Below, one piece after another: positions 1 to 6,250 of a DNA stretch of 6,250 nucleotides. The notes below the pieces were generated by a model, which saw nothing but the letters and a program-made list of their open reading frames with translations, was not told the origin of the DNA and did no database searches. Position 1 is the stretch's first letter; the number at the start of each line of letters is the position of its first letter. Made by a program: the position numbers and the translations under genes. Where the stretch lies: NCBI GenBank assembly GCA_904502105.1, contig CAJGDF010000109.1:1-6250 (forward strand), in the 5' to 3' direction. Origin of the DNA: an uncultured Clostridia bacterium (GTDB lineage Bacteria > Bacillota > Clostridia > Oscillospirales > UBA644).

Positions 1-1098
1 AAGATCTGAAAGGTTGCAGGTCTCGGCAGGCCAGTAGTTCATTTCGGTATTGATGTTGATAGTGTATTTACTGTCCCATGCAGATTCGTAATCGTTGCAC
101 CAGATACCCTGAAGGTTAAGAGGAAGTGTTCCTTCACGGCTGCCCGAGATCATAAGATATCTGCCGAAGTTGAAATACTGTTCAACAAGAACATTATCCT
201 CGCCGCCGTTCTGAACATTGTGAAGACGTTCATCGGTGGGGATATCATTTTCTTCGCAGTCGCAAAGGGTAAGCTTTACACGGTCAAAATATTTCTTATA
301 ATCTGCAACATGATCCTCGTAAAGCTTGTCATAGCCGAGTTTAACAGCAGCTTCGAGTGTTTTAAGACAAGCCTTCTCAGGCTCATCCTCACGGAAGGAT
401 GTATAGCAGGTAACGTAAACTGTTACTGTTTTAGCGTTTTTAACACAAACTCTTTCGCCGATGCCTTCGACATCTCCGTCACATACGACCTTTGCCATCC
501 ATACAAATCTTATACCGCCCTCGCTTACCGTACCGTCAATAACGGTAATATCGTCGCCGATAAGGTATGAGTTAAGAAGGTATCGTCCTCTCTTGAGGCT
601 GAACGACATGTCGAGATCGTTTTTTTCAGATTCATATTTAATAACGGTTACCTGAGCGGGATTGGAGCAAAAGCCTGTTCTCTTAAAACCGATACCGCCT
701 TTTTTATAGGAAAGAACTGCGGTTGCGGTGTCAAGATCAAGATAATGCAGATAATCGGAAAGCTCGCCTCGTCTGCCGTAATTGTTTACCGCAAGGTCTG
801 CGCCGTGCTGATAGATGCTCTGACACTCGGGGGTTGCACAAAGAGCGTGAACCATAAGCTTTTCAGCCTCGTGGATCTGTCCGTTAAGAATATATTTGCG
901 GATATCGGGCAATTTTTTGAGCGCATCGGGATTATGTCTTGATCTGGGTGAACCGTACCAGATCGAATCCTCGTTCATCTGAACATTTTCACTGCCGATG
1001 TTACCCGAAAACATCGCACCGAGACGGCCGTTGCCTATCGGGAGAAATTTATCCCATCTGTCAGCGGGATGGGTGTACCATAACTGATTTTTTTTCAT
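1..1098 (-). CDS. GH95 family alpha-L-fucosidase / alpha-L-galactosidase, N-terminal part (3' end outside window)
   Basis: Seen: an open frame of 366 codons from ATG at 1098 to the window edge with no stop. The N-terminal beta domain carries PIGNGRLGAMF (residues 20-30), followed by NEDSIWYGSP (42-51) and NPDALKKLPDIR (56-67). The start of the catalytic helical domain carries YFNFGRYLMISGSREGTLP (308-326), NLQGIW (328-333) and TININTEMNYWPAE (346-359). These blocks are typical of GH95, an inverting family that releases terminal alpha-L-fucose or alpha-L-galactose. N348 and N350 match the two Asn of the catalytic site in Bifidobacterium AfcA (N421/N423); the general acid Glu and the activating Asp would lie in the missing part. 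Family members usually run to about 750-800 residues, so roughly half is absent. There is no signal peptide, so the enzyme should be cytoplasmic. The ATG lies 3 bases after the stop of the GH116-like gene, which suggests coupled translation. Thr346 replaces the His of characterised fucosidases, so alpha-L-galactosidase activity is a real alternative. The family call is firm; the substrate is open. Confidence 0.93.
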   Translation of the reverse strand, partial: MKKNQLWYTHPADRWDKFLPIGNGRLGAMFSGNIGSENVQMNEDSIWYGSPRSRHNPDALKKLPDIRKYILNGQIHEAEKLMVHALCATPECQSIYQHGADLAVNNYGRRGELSDYLHYLDLDTATAVLSYKKGGIGFKRTGFCSNPAQVTVIKYESEKNDLDMSFSLKRGRYLLNSYLIGDDITVIDGTVSEGGIRFVWMAKVVCDGDVEGIGERVCVKNAKTVTVYVTCYTSFREDEPEKACLKTLEAAVKLGYDKLYEDHVADYKKYFDRVKLTLCDCEENDIPTDERLHNVQNGGEDNVLVEQYFNFGRYLMISGSREGTLPLNLQGIWCNDYESAWDSKYTININTEMNYWPAETCNLSDL

Positions 1099-1101
1099 AA
1101 T

Positions 1102-4056
1102 TTATTTCTCACTTTCGTAAGATACGATAATTGTATGTTTATTTTCAACGTTAAATTCAAGGCGGCATTCTGCTGTTACGGTCGTACCGTCCTGAACAAA
1201 AGAAACATCGCTGCCGTTCAATTTAACGGATATTACTTTTTTATCGCACTCCGTAACAAACTGTTTAAAAGAAACCGTTTCGGATGCACGGAGTGTTGTA
1301 AGCTCAAATTTCTTCTCCGAACCGTTTACGGAATAATTCATATCAAGCCAAAGCTTCGGAGAGAACAAAGGCATAGAAACGGAGCTTTCTTTGATATTCG
1401 GTGAAATACGAAGAGAGCCCGAAACAAGATTCGGGACAAACCCGGAAAGAGCCTCAATGATAAAGAAGCTTGCGGGATTTGTCATATAATACGGAAGGCC
1501 TGTTCTGTTGCCGTCGGCAAAATGTGTAAGGACAATGTTCCAGGGAGAGCCGACTGTTGCATCGTAAACTCTGCGGAATGCCTCGATACCCTCGTCAACA
1601 AATCCGTAATAGATCGCAAGACAGCCGAAATATACCTCGTCATACTGAACGAATGTATAGCCGTAACCGTCAAAATCGCCCTCGGGGGTTGTTTCATCAT
1701 TCATAATGACCATGTTATTCAGTTTAACATTACGCTCATACATTGTTTTTATCGCCTGACGGATCATATCCTTGGGGAAGATATCGCCAAGACCGAGAAG
1801 TTTTGCCGCCCATGCACCTGCGAGCTGAGCAATAAAGCAGTTTTCGCTTATTTTCGAGTTTGGAACATCGTTATAGCTGATAAAATAATTACCGTAAGGA
1901 TATTTTTCGCACCAAAGCTTTTCAATAGCCGATTTCTGTGCGCGGTCAAACATCTTTCTGCATTCATCGGCAAACGCTATATCGTTCATATCCTCCGCCA
2001 TTTTTTCACAGCAGCGAAGCTCTGTAAGCCACAAAGAAGCGACAAATGACGATGCGCCGTACCAGTGATATGTGTCGTACGTCGTTCCGAGCCCGGAGCC
2101 TACGTCGGGGATCCCGTCATTGTCACGGTCTGTTGAAAGCTGATAACCGACCGCTTTTTTGCAGCGTTCATACATCTCGGACAGATATTCGGTATCTCCA
2201 TTGTATGTATAATCCTTATAGACCTGAATGATAAAAGAAGAACAAAGATCGCTCCACGTGCCTCCTCGGGGCTCTTCAGAAAATCCTCCGAACCCGACAT
2301 CGTGAGAAATAGAACCGTTTTCGCCCTGGTTAAGAGCGAAAAGACGCATTTCTCTGCGGTCAAGATCTTTAAAGAAATTCGTGTAGATAACGTTGCATGC
2401 AAGGCGTTGATCCATTGTACCGAGACATCCCATCATACCTGCGGGGGCTTCGTTGATAGAAAAATGGCCCGCCTTATCAAACCAGGAGCATGTAACGATC
2501 GGGAACATATCGTTAATCAGCTTACCCTTGAGCCAATCGGGAAGAGAAGAGGCAGCGAGGGTGTTTTTTATCCGCACCGTGGCAGAAAAAAGCTTATCTT
2601 TGTTTTTTGCGGTATATTCCGCGATCTGTTTTGACGATGAAAAGAAATTAGAATAATAAACGCCGATATTTTTGCCGTTATAGTCAAAATAATTCGGCAT
2701 ATTCCATGCAAGAATGAATGTGACCGTCTTTTTCTCACCAACGGAAAGAACGTTATCTGAACAGACAGCGGCAGCGGTGTAATCAAAATCCTGTTCATTA
2801 CCTACATGATCGCTGTCGGTAAACTCACCCGAGAGAAATTCGTCCCAAAGTTCTTTTCCGTTTCTGACTCTCCAGGACTGCTTTGATCTGCTGTTTTCGG
2901 AAAGGCAAAGAAGAGTATAGTCACCGACGGACATAAGATTCTGAGATTTGGTGTTAATACCGAATGAAATACAGTTTTCGGAATGTTTTTTCTGGAATGT
3001 ACCCGTTCTGTCGCTCCAGGTATATCCCGGATTCCATGTGTTCATAACAAATGAGGAATTGCCGTCATCCTTGCTCTTAAAGCCCATTGAACCGCCTGTG
3101 CCGAGAATGTTTTCCCATGAAAACATAAGAGAAACATCCTGCTCGCTATCGGTATTGTTTTCAATGTTAAAATCAAAAACAACCGCAGGAACAACGCAGT
3201 TTTCAACATCATTATCGGGCAAAAAAGAATAAGCTTTTAGAGAAATATCAACAGGGATCGAGCTGTCGGAATAAGAAAGCTCTGCCACGGGGAAGGATCC
3301 GTTAAAATCAATATTTTCAACGGTGGGGAAAGAAAAGTCGTTATAATTTACCTTCTGAAGAAGACGAGCATTATCACCGCATTTAACAGCAAAGAAGGAA
3401 CCCTCTGTTTTGAAAAGGGGAACGTCAAAATTGTTGTTTATCGTAATGGCGGTAAAAACACCGTCCTTATCAAGCTCTATCTTTCCGGCCCCTACACCGC
3501 CCATAGGAACACCGTTTCGGCAACGGTTTTCTGCAGCATCCTGATCAAACCGTTCAACAAAGCCCTGCTTATAAAGAGCAGATATACGTGCTTTTCTTAC
3601 ATCATCGGGCTCTTCCTCGGAAAACTTCATGCCGCTTTCAGCAAAAATATCGTCGATATTTCTGCCCTTGATGATCTCAAGACGGTGAATGTCTGCTGTT
3701 CCGTTTCGGGCATAGCCGTTGTCACGTGTTACAAGAGCGCCCTCAAACGTAAAAGGAATACTGTCATTATTTTTTATAACAAGCTCATGTTCACCCTTAA
3801 CTACCTGGAAGCAGCCGAGCTGTGTCCAGCAAACATCATCGGTGGGGGCAATCACCATATGCTCATAGATCGTTTTTCCGTTTACGTAAAGACCGAGCTT
3901 TGTTTTTGTTTCTGTTTTACAACGAAGCCAGATCTCGTAAGAAAACTTACCGTCAAAGCATTCAATAAAGCTGAAAGGAACAGACTGACCGGGATAAATC
4001 GTCATAGAAGGTTCGTTTACCTTGGGAAAAAGCCAAAGCTGAGTGTTTTGTTCCAT
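1102..4056 (-). CDS. GH116/GBA2-like glycoside hydrolase (beta-glucosidase/glucosylceramidase family), divergent, cytoplasmic
   Basis: Seen: 984 residues with no signal peptide. Residues 1-112 look like an extra beta-sandwich with an NGK turn, possibly carbohydrate-binding. Residues 113-175 are a linker rich in charge. Residues 181-500 match the GH116 N-terminal beta domain (NGVPMGGVGAGKIELD, 181-196). Residues 505-870 form the helical catalytic domain, and 880-984 a beta-rich tail. By hand comparison with human GBA2 and Thermoanaerobacterium TxGH116, E536 (in INEAP) is the candidate nucleophile and D661 (in TTYD, 658-661) the candidate acid/base. H585-D586 match the IPHD motif, and E807 (in YDEVYFG) matches the late conserved Glu block. 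Known: GH116 enzymes are retaining and include beta-glucosidases, beta-xylosidases, an N-acetylglucosaminidase activity and glucosylceramidases. Differences from the well-studied members are a shorter nucleophile-to-acid spacing (125 versus about 150 residues) and a changed motif after the nucleophile. It lies 33 bases after the ABC gene and 3 bases before the GH95 gene. The superfamily is confident; exact activity and subfamily are unknown. Confidence 0.85.
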   Translation of the reverse strand: MEQNTQLWLFPKVNEPSMTIYPGQSVPFSFIECFDGKFSYEIWLRCKTETKTKLGLYVNGKTIYEHMVIAPTDDVCWTQLGCFQVVKGEHELVIKNNDSIPFTFEGALVTRDNGYARNGTADIHRLEIIKGRNIDDIFAESGMKFSEEEPDDVRKARISALYKQGFVERFDQDAAENRCRNGVPMGGVGAGKIELDKDGVFTAITINNNFDVPLFKTEGSFFAVKCGDNARLLQKVNYNDFSFPTVENIDFNGSFPVAELSYSDSSIPVDISLKAYSFLPDNDVENCVVPAVVFDFNIENNTDSEQDVSLMFSWENILGTGGSMGFKSKDDGNSSFVMNTWNPGYTWSDRTGTFQKKHSENCISFGINTKSQNLMSVGDYTLLCLSENSRSKQSWRVRNGKELWDEFLSGEFTDSDHVGNEQDFDYTAAAVCSDNVLSVGEKKTVTFILAWNMPNYFDYNGKNIGVYYSNFFSSSKQIAEYTAKNKDKLFSATVRIKNTLAASSLPDWLKGKLINDMFPIVTCSWFDKAGHFSINEAPAGMMGCLGTMDQRLACNVIYTNFFKDLDRREMRLFALNQGENGSISHDVGFGGFSEEPRGGTWSDLCSSFIIQVYKDYTYNGDTEYLSEMYERCKKAVGYQLSTDRDNDGIPDVGSGLGTTYDTYHWYGASSFVASLWLTELRCCEKMAEDMNDIAFADECRKMFDRAQKSAIEKLWCEKYPYGNYFISYNDVPNSKISENCFIAQLAGAWAAKLLGLGDIFPKDMIRQAIKTMYERNVKLNNMVIMNDETTPEGDFDGYGYTFVQYDEVYFGCLAIYYGFVDEGIEAFRRVYDATVGSPWNIVLTHFADGNRTGLPYYMTNPASFFIIEALSGFVPNLVSGSLRISPNIKESSVSMPLFSPKLWLDMNYSVNGSEKKFELTTLRASETVSFKQFVTECDKKVISVKLNGSDVSFVQDGTTVTAECRLEFNVENKHTIIVSYESEK
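1108..1112 (-). promoter_or_regulatory. Weak Shine-Dalgarno for the GH95 gene, inside the end of the GH116-like gene
   Basis: The minus strand reads GTGAG 9 bases before ATG 1098. It falls within the last sense codons (for Ser-Glu) of the GH116-like gene, whose TAA is 3 bases before the GH95 start. The match to consensus is only partial, so ribosomes finishing the upstream gene probably supply much of the initiation. Confidence 0.5.
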
Positions 4057-4089
4057 AATATTAACAACTACTTTCGTTTTTATTTTTTG
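4057..4089 (-). other. 33-base intergenic gap between the ABC gene and the GH116-like gene
   Basis: This is the longest non-coding stretch in the window. It is AT-rich, with no inverted repeat followed by a T-run on the minus strand, and therefore no visible terminator. It is too short for a convincing separate promoter. A weak purine stretch, GAAAGTAG (4068-4075), lies 11 bases before ATG 4056 and is the only ribosome binding candidate. Read-through from the exporter genes into the hydrolase genes is the simplest interpretation. Confidence 0.6.
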
Positions 4090-5838
4090 TTATTCCGTTT
4101 CGAACTGGCTTTCATAGAGGTCTTTATAAAAACCGCCGTTGGAAAGAAGTTCTGAATGAGTACCCTTTTCGATGATCTTGCCGTCACGCATAACAAGAAT
4201 GAGATCGGCTTTTGTGATCGTTGAAAGACGGTGAGCAACAACAAAGCTCGTTCTGCCCTCTGTCATAGCATCGAATGCTCTGCGGATACGGAGCTCGGTC
4301 ATTGTATCGATAGAAGATGTTGCCTCGTCAAGAATAAGCATGGGAGGCAGAGAAAGCATAACTCTGCTTATACAGAGAAGCTGTTTTTGTCCCTGAGAAA
4401 GATTTCCGCCGTCCTCGGTTATAACGGTATCGTAGCCGTGTTCAAGACCGGAAATAAAGCTGTCCGCATGAGCTTTTACAGCGGCTGCAACGATCTGCTC
4501 TCTTGAGACGTCTGTTCTTCCGTATGCAATATTTTCGGCAACGGTTCCGTTTTTGAGCCAGGTATCCTGTAAAACCATACCGAAGCAGCGTCTGTGAGCA
4601 TCGAGATCAAGAGATTTTACGGGAACGCCGTTAAGATTAAGAGCACCGTCCGAAACATCATAAAAGCGCATAAGAAGATTGATAAGAGTTGTTTTACCGC
4701 AGCCGGTGGGGCCTACGATAGCTATCATTTTTCCGTCGGGAACGGAAAGAGAGAAGTTTTCGATAAGAGGTTTATCGGGAGAATAAGAGAAGGAGACGTC
4801 CGAAAATTCAATTCTGCCGCCTTTTTCGGGGAGCTTTTCACCGGAAACGGAGGATTCGACACTCTTTTCGTCAAGGATCTCAAAAATACGTGCCGCAGAA
4901 GCCTTTGCGCCCACAAACTCGGCAATTACGCCCGAAATTTCGTTGAACGGCTTTGTATATTGGTTTGCATATGTAAGGAAGCACGAAAGCTGGCCGACCG
5001 TAATATTGCCGTTGATCGCAGAAAAAGCACCGAGAATACCGACCGCCGCATAAACCGCATTATTAACAAAACGGGTGGCGGGGTTTGTTATGGAAGAAAA
5101 GAACAGGGCACGGACACCGCATGCACGGAGATCCTCACCGACGGTTTCAATCTTTTCACTGAAATCATCGGCTTTTCCGAACATTTTGACGGTCTTTGCG
5201 CCGCCGACGGATTCCTCGATGAGGGCGGTCATTTTACCTCTGATCTCAGACTGTTTTTTGAACATCGAATAAGTATTTTTTGCGATAAACGAAGCCACGA
5301 AAAGCGAGATCGGAGTAAAAACAACGACGATAAACGTAATACCGATATTGATCGAAAACATAAATCCGATCGTTGCAACGATAGTCAAAAGGCCGGTAAA
5401 AAGCTGCGAAAAGCCCATAAGCAAGCCGTCGGAGAGCTGTTCGACATCGGTTATGACACGGGATATGAGATCGCCGTGAGGATGAGAATCGATAAAGCCG
5501 ACGGAAAGATCCGTGATCTTTGAAAAGAGGTCTTTGCGGAGTTTCTGAACGGTGCGGTAAGAGATGATATTTGTGAGATGAGTCATTATCCACTGAAACA
5601 GTGATGCGAAGACAACAACAAGGCCATACATAACTGCAAATTTCAACACGGCGTTGAAATCAACGGCCCCCTGCCCTACCATTTCATCGACTGCCCAGCC
5701 CGAAATGATCGGCGCAAGAAGAGAAAGCGCAACGTACGCAGCGGCAAAGACGAGCGAGAAAACGAGGTGGATCCTGTACGGAAGAATGAGAGAAACAATT
5801 CTCTTGAGGGTATTATCTTTTATTTTATTATTTTTCAT
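4090..5838 (-). CDS. ABC exporter half-transporter (permease-ATPase fusion), catalytically complete subunit of a heterodimer
   Basis: Seen: 582 residues, the usual length for a bacterial half-size type IV (ABCB/MdlB-like) exporter. The membrane domain covers about residues 15-310, with six likely helices near 25-48, 66-88, 140-160, 165-187, 255-275 and 281-303. The ATPase domain covers about 340-580: A-loop Y352, Walker A GPTGCGKTT (376-384), Q-loop Q424 (MVLQDTW), signature LSQGQ (480-484), Walker B LILDE (501-505) with catalytic E505, D-loop SSID (508-511), and H-loop H536. The signature departs from the LSGGQ consensus at its third position. The partner encoded just upstream has the reverse pattern, so the two should pair as one exporter in the inner membrane. 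The start at 5838 is fixed by a strong Shine-Dalgarno and an ATGA overlap with the upstream stop. Substrate cannot be read from sequence; drugs, lipids and peptides are all possible for this family. Confidence 0.96.
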   Translation of the reverse strand: MKNNKIKDNTLKRIVSLILPYRIHLVFSLVFAAAYVALSLLAPIISGWAVDEMVGQGAVDFNAVLKFAVMYGLVVVFASLFQWIMTHLTNIISYRTVQKLRKDLFSKITDLSVGFIDSHPHGDLISRVITDVEQLSDGLLMGFSQLFTGLLTIVATIGFMFSINIGITFIVVVFTPISLFVASFIAKNTYSMFKKQSEIRGKMTALIEESVGGAKTVKMFGKADDFSEKIETVGEDLRACGVRALFFSSITNPATRFVNNAVYAAVGILGAFSAINGNITVGQLSCFLTYANQYTKPFNEISGVIAEFVGAKASAARIFEILDEKSVESSVSGEKLPEKGGRIEFSDVSFSYSPDKPLIENFSLSVPDGKMIAIVGPTGCGKTTLINLLMRFYDVSDGALNLNGVPVKSLDLDAHRRCFGMVLQDTWLKNGTVAENIAYGRTDVSREQIVAAAVKAHADSFISGLEHGYDTVITEDGGNLSQGQKQLLCISRVMLSLPPMLILDEATSSIDTMTELRIRRAFDAMTEGRTSFVVAHRLSTITKADLILVMRDGKIIEKGTHSELLSNGGFYKDLYESQFETE

Positions 5839-6250
5839 TTCTGCACCTCCTGAGTCTGAGATTCGCAGATCTCGGAATAAACAGGGCAGGTTTTGAGCAG
5901 AGAATCGTGTGTTCCCATGCCGACAAGGCGACCCTCGTCGAGAACGAGTATAACGTCTGCTTTTTTGACCGCAAAAATACGCTGAGAAACGATAATAACG
6001 GTTTTGTTATCGGGTAAGGATGCGATGGCCTTACGTAATTTTGCATCGGTTGCATAGTCAAGAGCGGATGCGCTGTCGTCAAGGACAAGAACATCGGAGC
6101 GACCGACGAGTGCGCGGGCGATAGTTAAACGCTGACGCTGACCGCCGGAAAGATTTGAGCCTGCCTTGGCAACTGTTTTATCAAGATCACCTGCAATAAA
6201 ATCGGATGCCTGCGCCATATCGAGAGCGGCAAAAAGCTCTTCATCGGAGG
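5835..6250 (-). CDS. ABC exporter half-transporter, C-terminal ATPase fragment (5' end outside window), degenerate-site subunit
   Basis: Seen: 138 codons entering from the right edge and ending at TGA 5837-5835. The frame is open through the edge, so the ATG at 6218 is internal, not the start. The fragment holds the second half of an ATPase domain: signature LSGGQ (6152-6138) followed by QRQRLTIARAL, Walker B LVLDD (last two Asp at 6080-6075), D-loop SALD, and SQR (Gln at 5984-5982) where most ABC proteins have AHR. Known: in heterodimeric exporters such as TM287/288, one subunit has Asp for the catalytic Glu and loses the switch His, and it binds ATP at that site without efficient hydrolysis. 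This fragment has both changes and a perfect signature, which serves the consensus site of its partner. The missing part should hold the membrane domain and Walker A (about 440 residues). The last codons contain the ribosome binding site of the next gene, so the two genes are very likely co-translated. Confidence 0.95.
   Translation of the reverse strand, partial: SDEELFAALDMAQASDFIAGDLDKTVAKAGSNLSGGQRQRLTIARALVGRSDVLVLDDSASALDYATDAKLRKAIASLPDNKTVIIVSQRIFAVKKADVILVLDEGRLVGMGTHDSLLKTCPVYSEICESQTQEVQK
5844..5851 (-). promoter_or_regulatory. Strong Shine-Dalgarno for the 582-residue ABC gene
   Basis: The minus strand reads AGGAGGTG, followed by CAGAA and then ATG at 5838. This is a near-perfect match to the anti-Shine-Dalgarno at good spacing (7 bases from AGGAGG to ATG). 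It lies inside the last codons of the upstream ABC gene, and the start overlaps that gene's TGA as ATGA. It decides the start codon and suggests matched production of the two exporter subunits. Confidence 0.9.

Noticed and set aside
220..570. 116-codon plus-strand open frame opposite the GH95 gene
   Set aside because: The minus strand here holds continuous GH95 homology in the correct frame; the plus frame has no motif.
1088..1095. Run of eight A in the mRNA just after the GH95 start, a possible slippage site
   Set aside because: It encodes the common Lys-rich start MKKNQ and the downstream frame is intact, so no frameshift needs explaining.
1522..2049. 175-codon plus-strand open frame opposite the GH116-like catalytic domain
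   Set aside because: It is antisense to a clear coding sequence, its composition is Cys/Ile/Val-rich shadow-like, and I see no ribosome binding site or family motif.
4057..4089. Possible terminator or promoter between exporter and hydrolase genes
   Set aside because: There is no stem-loop with a T-run and no convincing -35/-10 pair in the 33 bases; a promoter inside the end of the ABC gene cannot be excluded by eye.
4387..4401. LSQGQ signature as a sign of an inactive ABC protein
   Set aside because: The same variant is typical of one subunit in heterodimeric exporters, and all other ATPase residues in this protein are intact.
4594..5523. 309-codon open frame on the plus strand opposite the ABC gene
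   Set aside because: It lies fully antisense to a conserved permease-ATPase with all motifs. The product is rich in Arg, Lys, Cys and Asp with no recognisable domain, as expected for a shadow of biased codons.
5828..6094. 88-codon minus-strand frame overlapping the upstream ABC fragment
   Set aside because: The ABC motifs LSGGQ, LVLDD and SQR lie in the other frame, so this is an out-of-frame shadow.
6216..6218. ATG as a possible start of a short 127-residue ATPase protein
   Set aside because: The frame stays open to the window edge, and the codons before it (ELFAALDMA) continue the normal helical region ahead of the ABC signature, so this Met is internal.

Overview
The window reads entirely as minus-strand coding sequence: one tightly packed run of four genes, two of them cut by the window edges. 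In transcription order (right to left) these are the C-terminal end of a first ABC exporter half-transporter (6250-5835), a complete second half-transporter (5838-4090), a complete 984-residue GH116/GBA2-like glycoside hydrolase (4056-1102), and the first 366 residues of a GH95 alpha-L-fucosidase/alpha-L-galactosidase (1098-1). The junctions are a 4-base ATGA overlap, a 33-base gap and a 3-base gap. No terminator is visible in any of them, so a single operon is the simplest reading. Its promoter would lie beyond the right edge.

The two ABC genes form a heterodimeric exporter with asymmetric ATP sites. The upstream protein keeps a good signature (LSGGQ) but has Asp in place of the catalytic Glu after Walker B, and Gln in place of the H-loop His. 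The downstream protein keeps Glu and His but has a degenerate signature (LSQGQ). Paired across the dimer, this gives one consensus and one degenerate site, as in TM287/288-type exporters.

The two hydrolases have no signal peptide and should act in the cytoplasm on imported glycans or glycosides. GH116 enzymes remove beta-linked glucose, xylose or GlcNAc, or act on glucosylceramide. GH95 enzymes remove terminal alpha-L-fucose or alpha-L-galactose. The GH95 has Thr where characterised fucosidases are recalled to have His, which hints at alpha-L-galactosidase activity. Together they could trim a plant-type oligosaccharide such as a xyloglucan side chain, but this is inference, and no importer or regulator is in view.

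The moderate base composition, Shine-Dalgarno sites, heterodimeric exporter and cytoplasmic hydrolases suggest a gut or rumen member of the Bacillota (Clostridia, Oscillospiraceae/Lachnospiraceae-like). No rRNA or marker gene confirms this. No mobile element, tRNA, CRISPR or repeat array was seen. The window does not show a clearly new system. The most unusual points are the divergent GH116 active site, the GH95 specificity residue, and the exporter sharing an operon with intracellular hydrolases.
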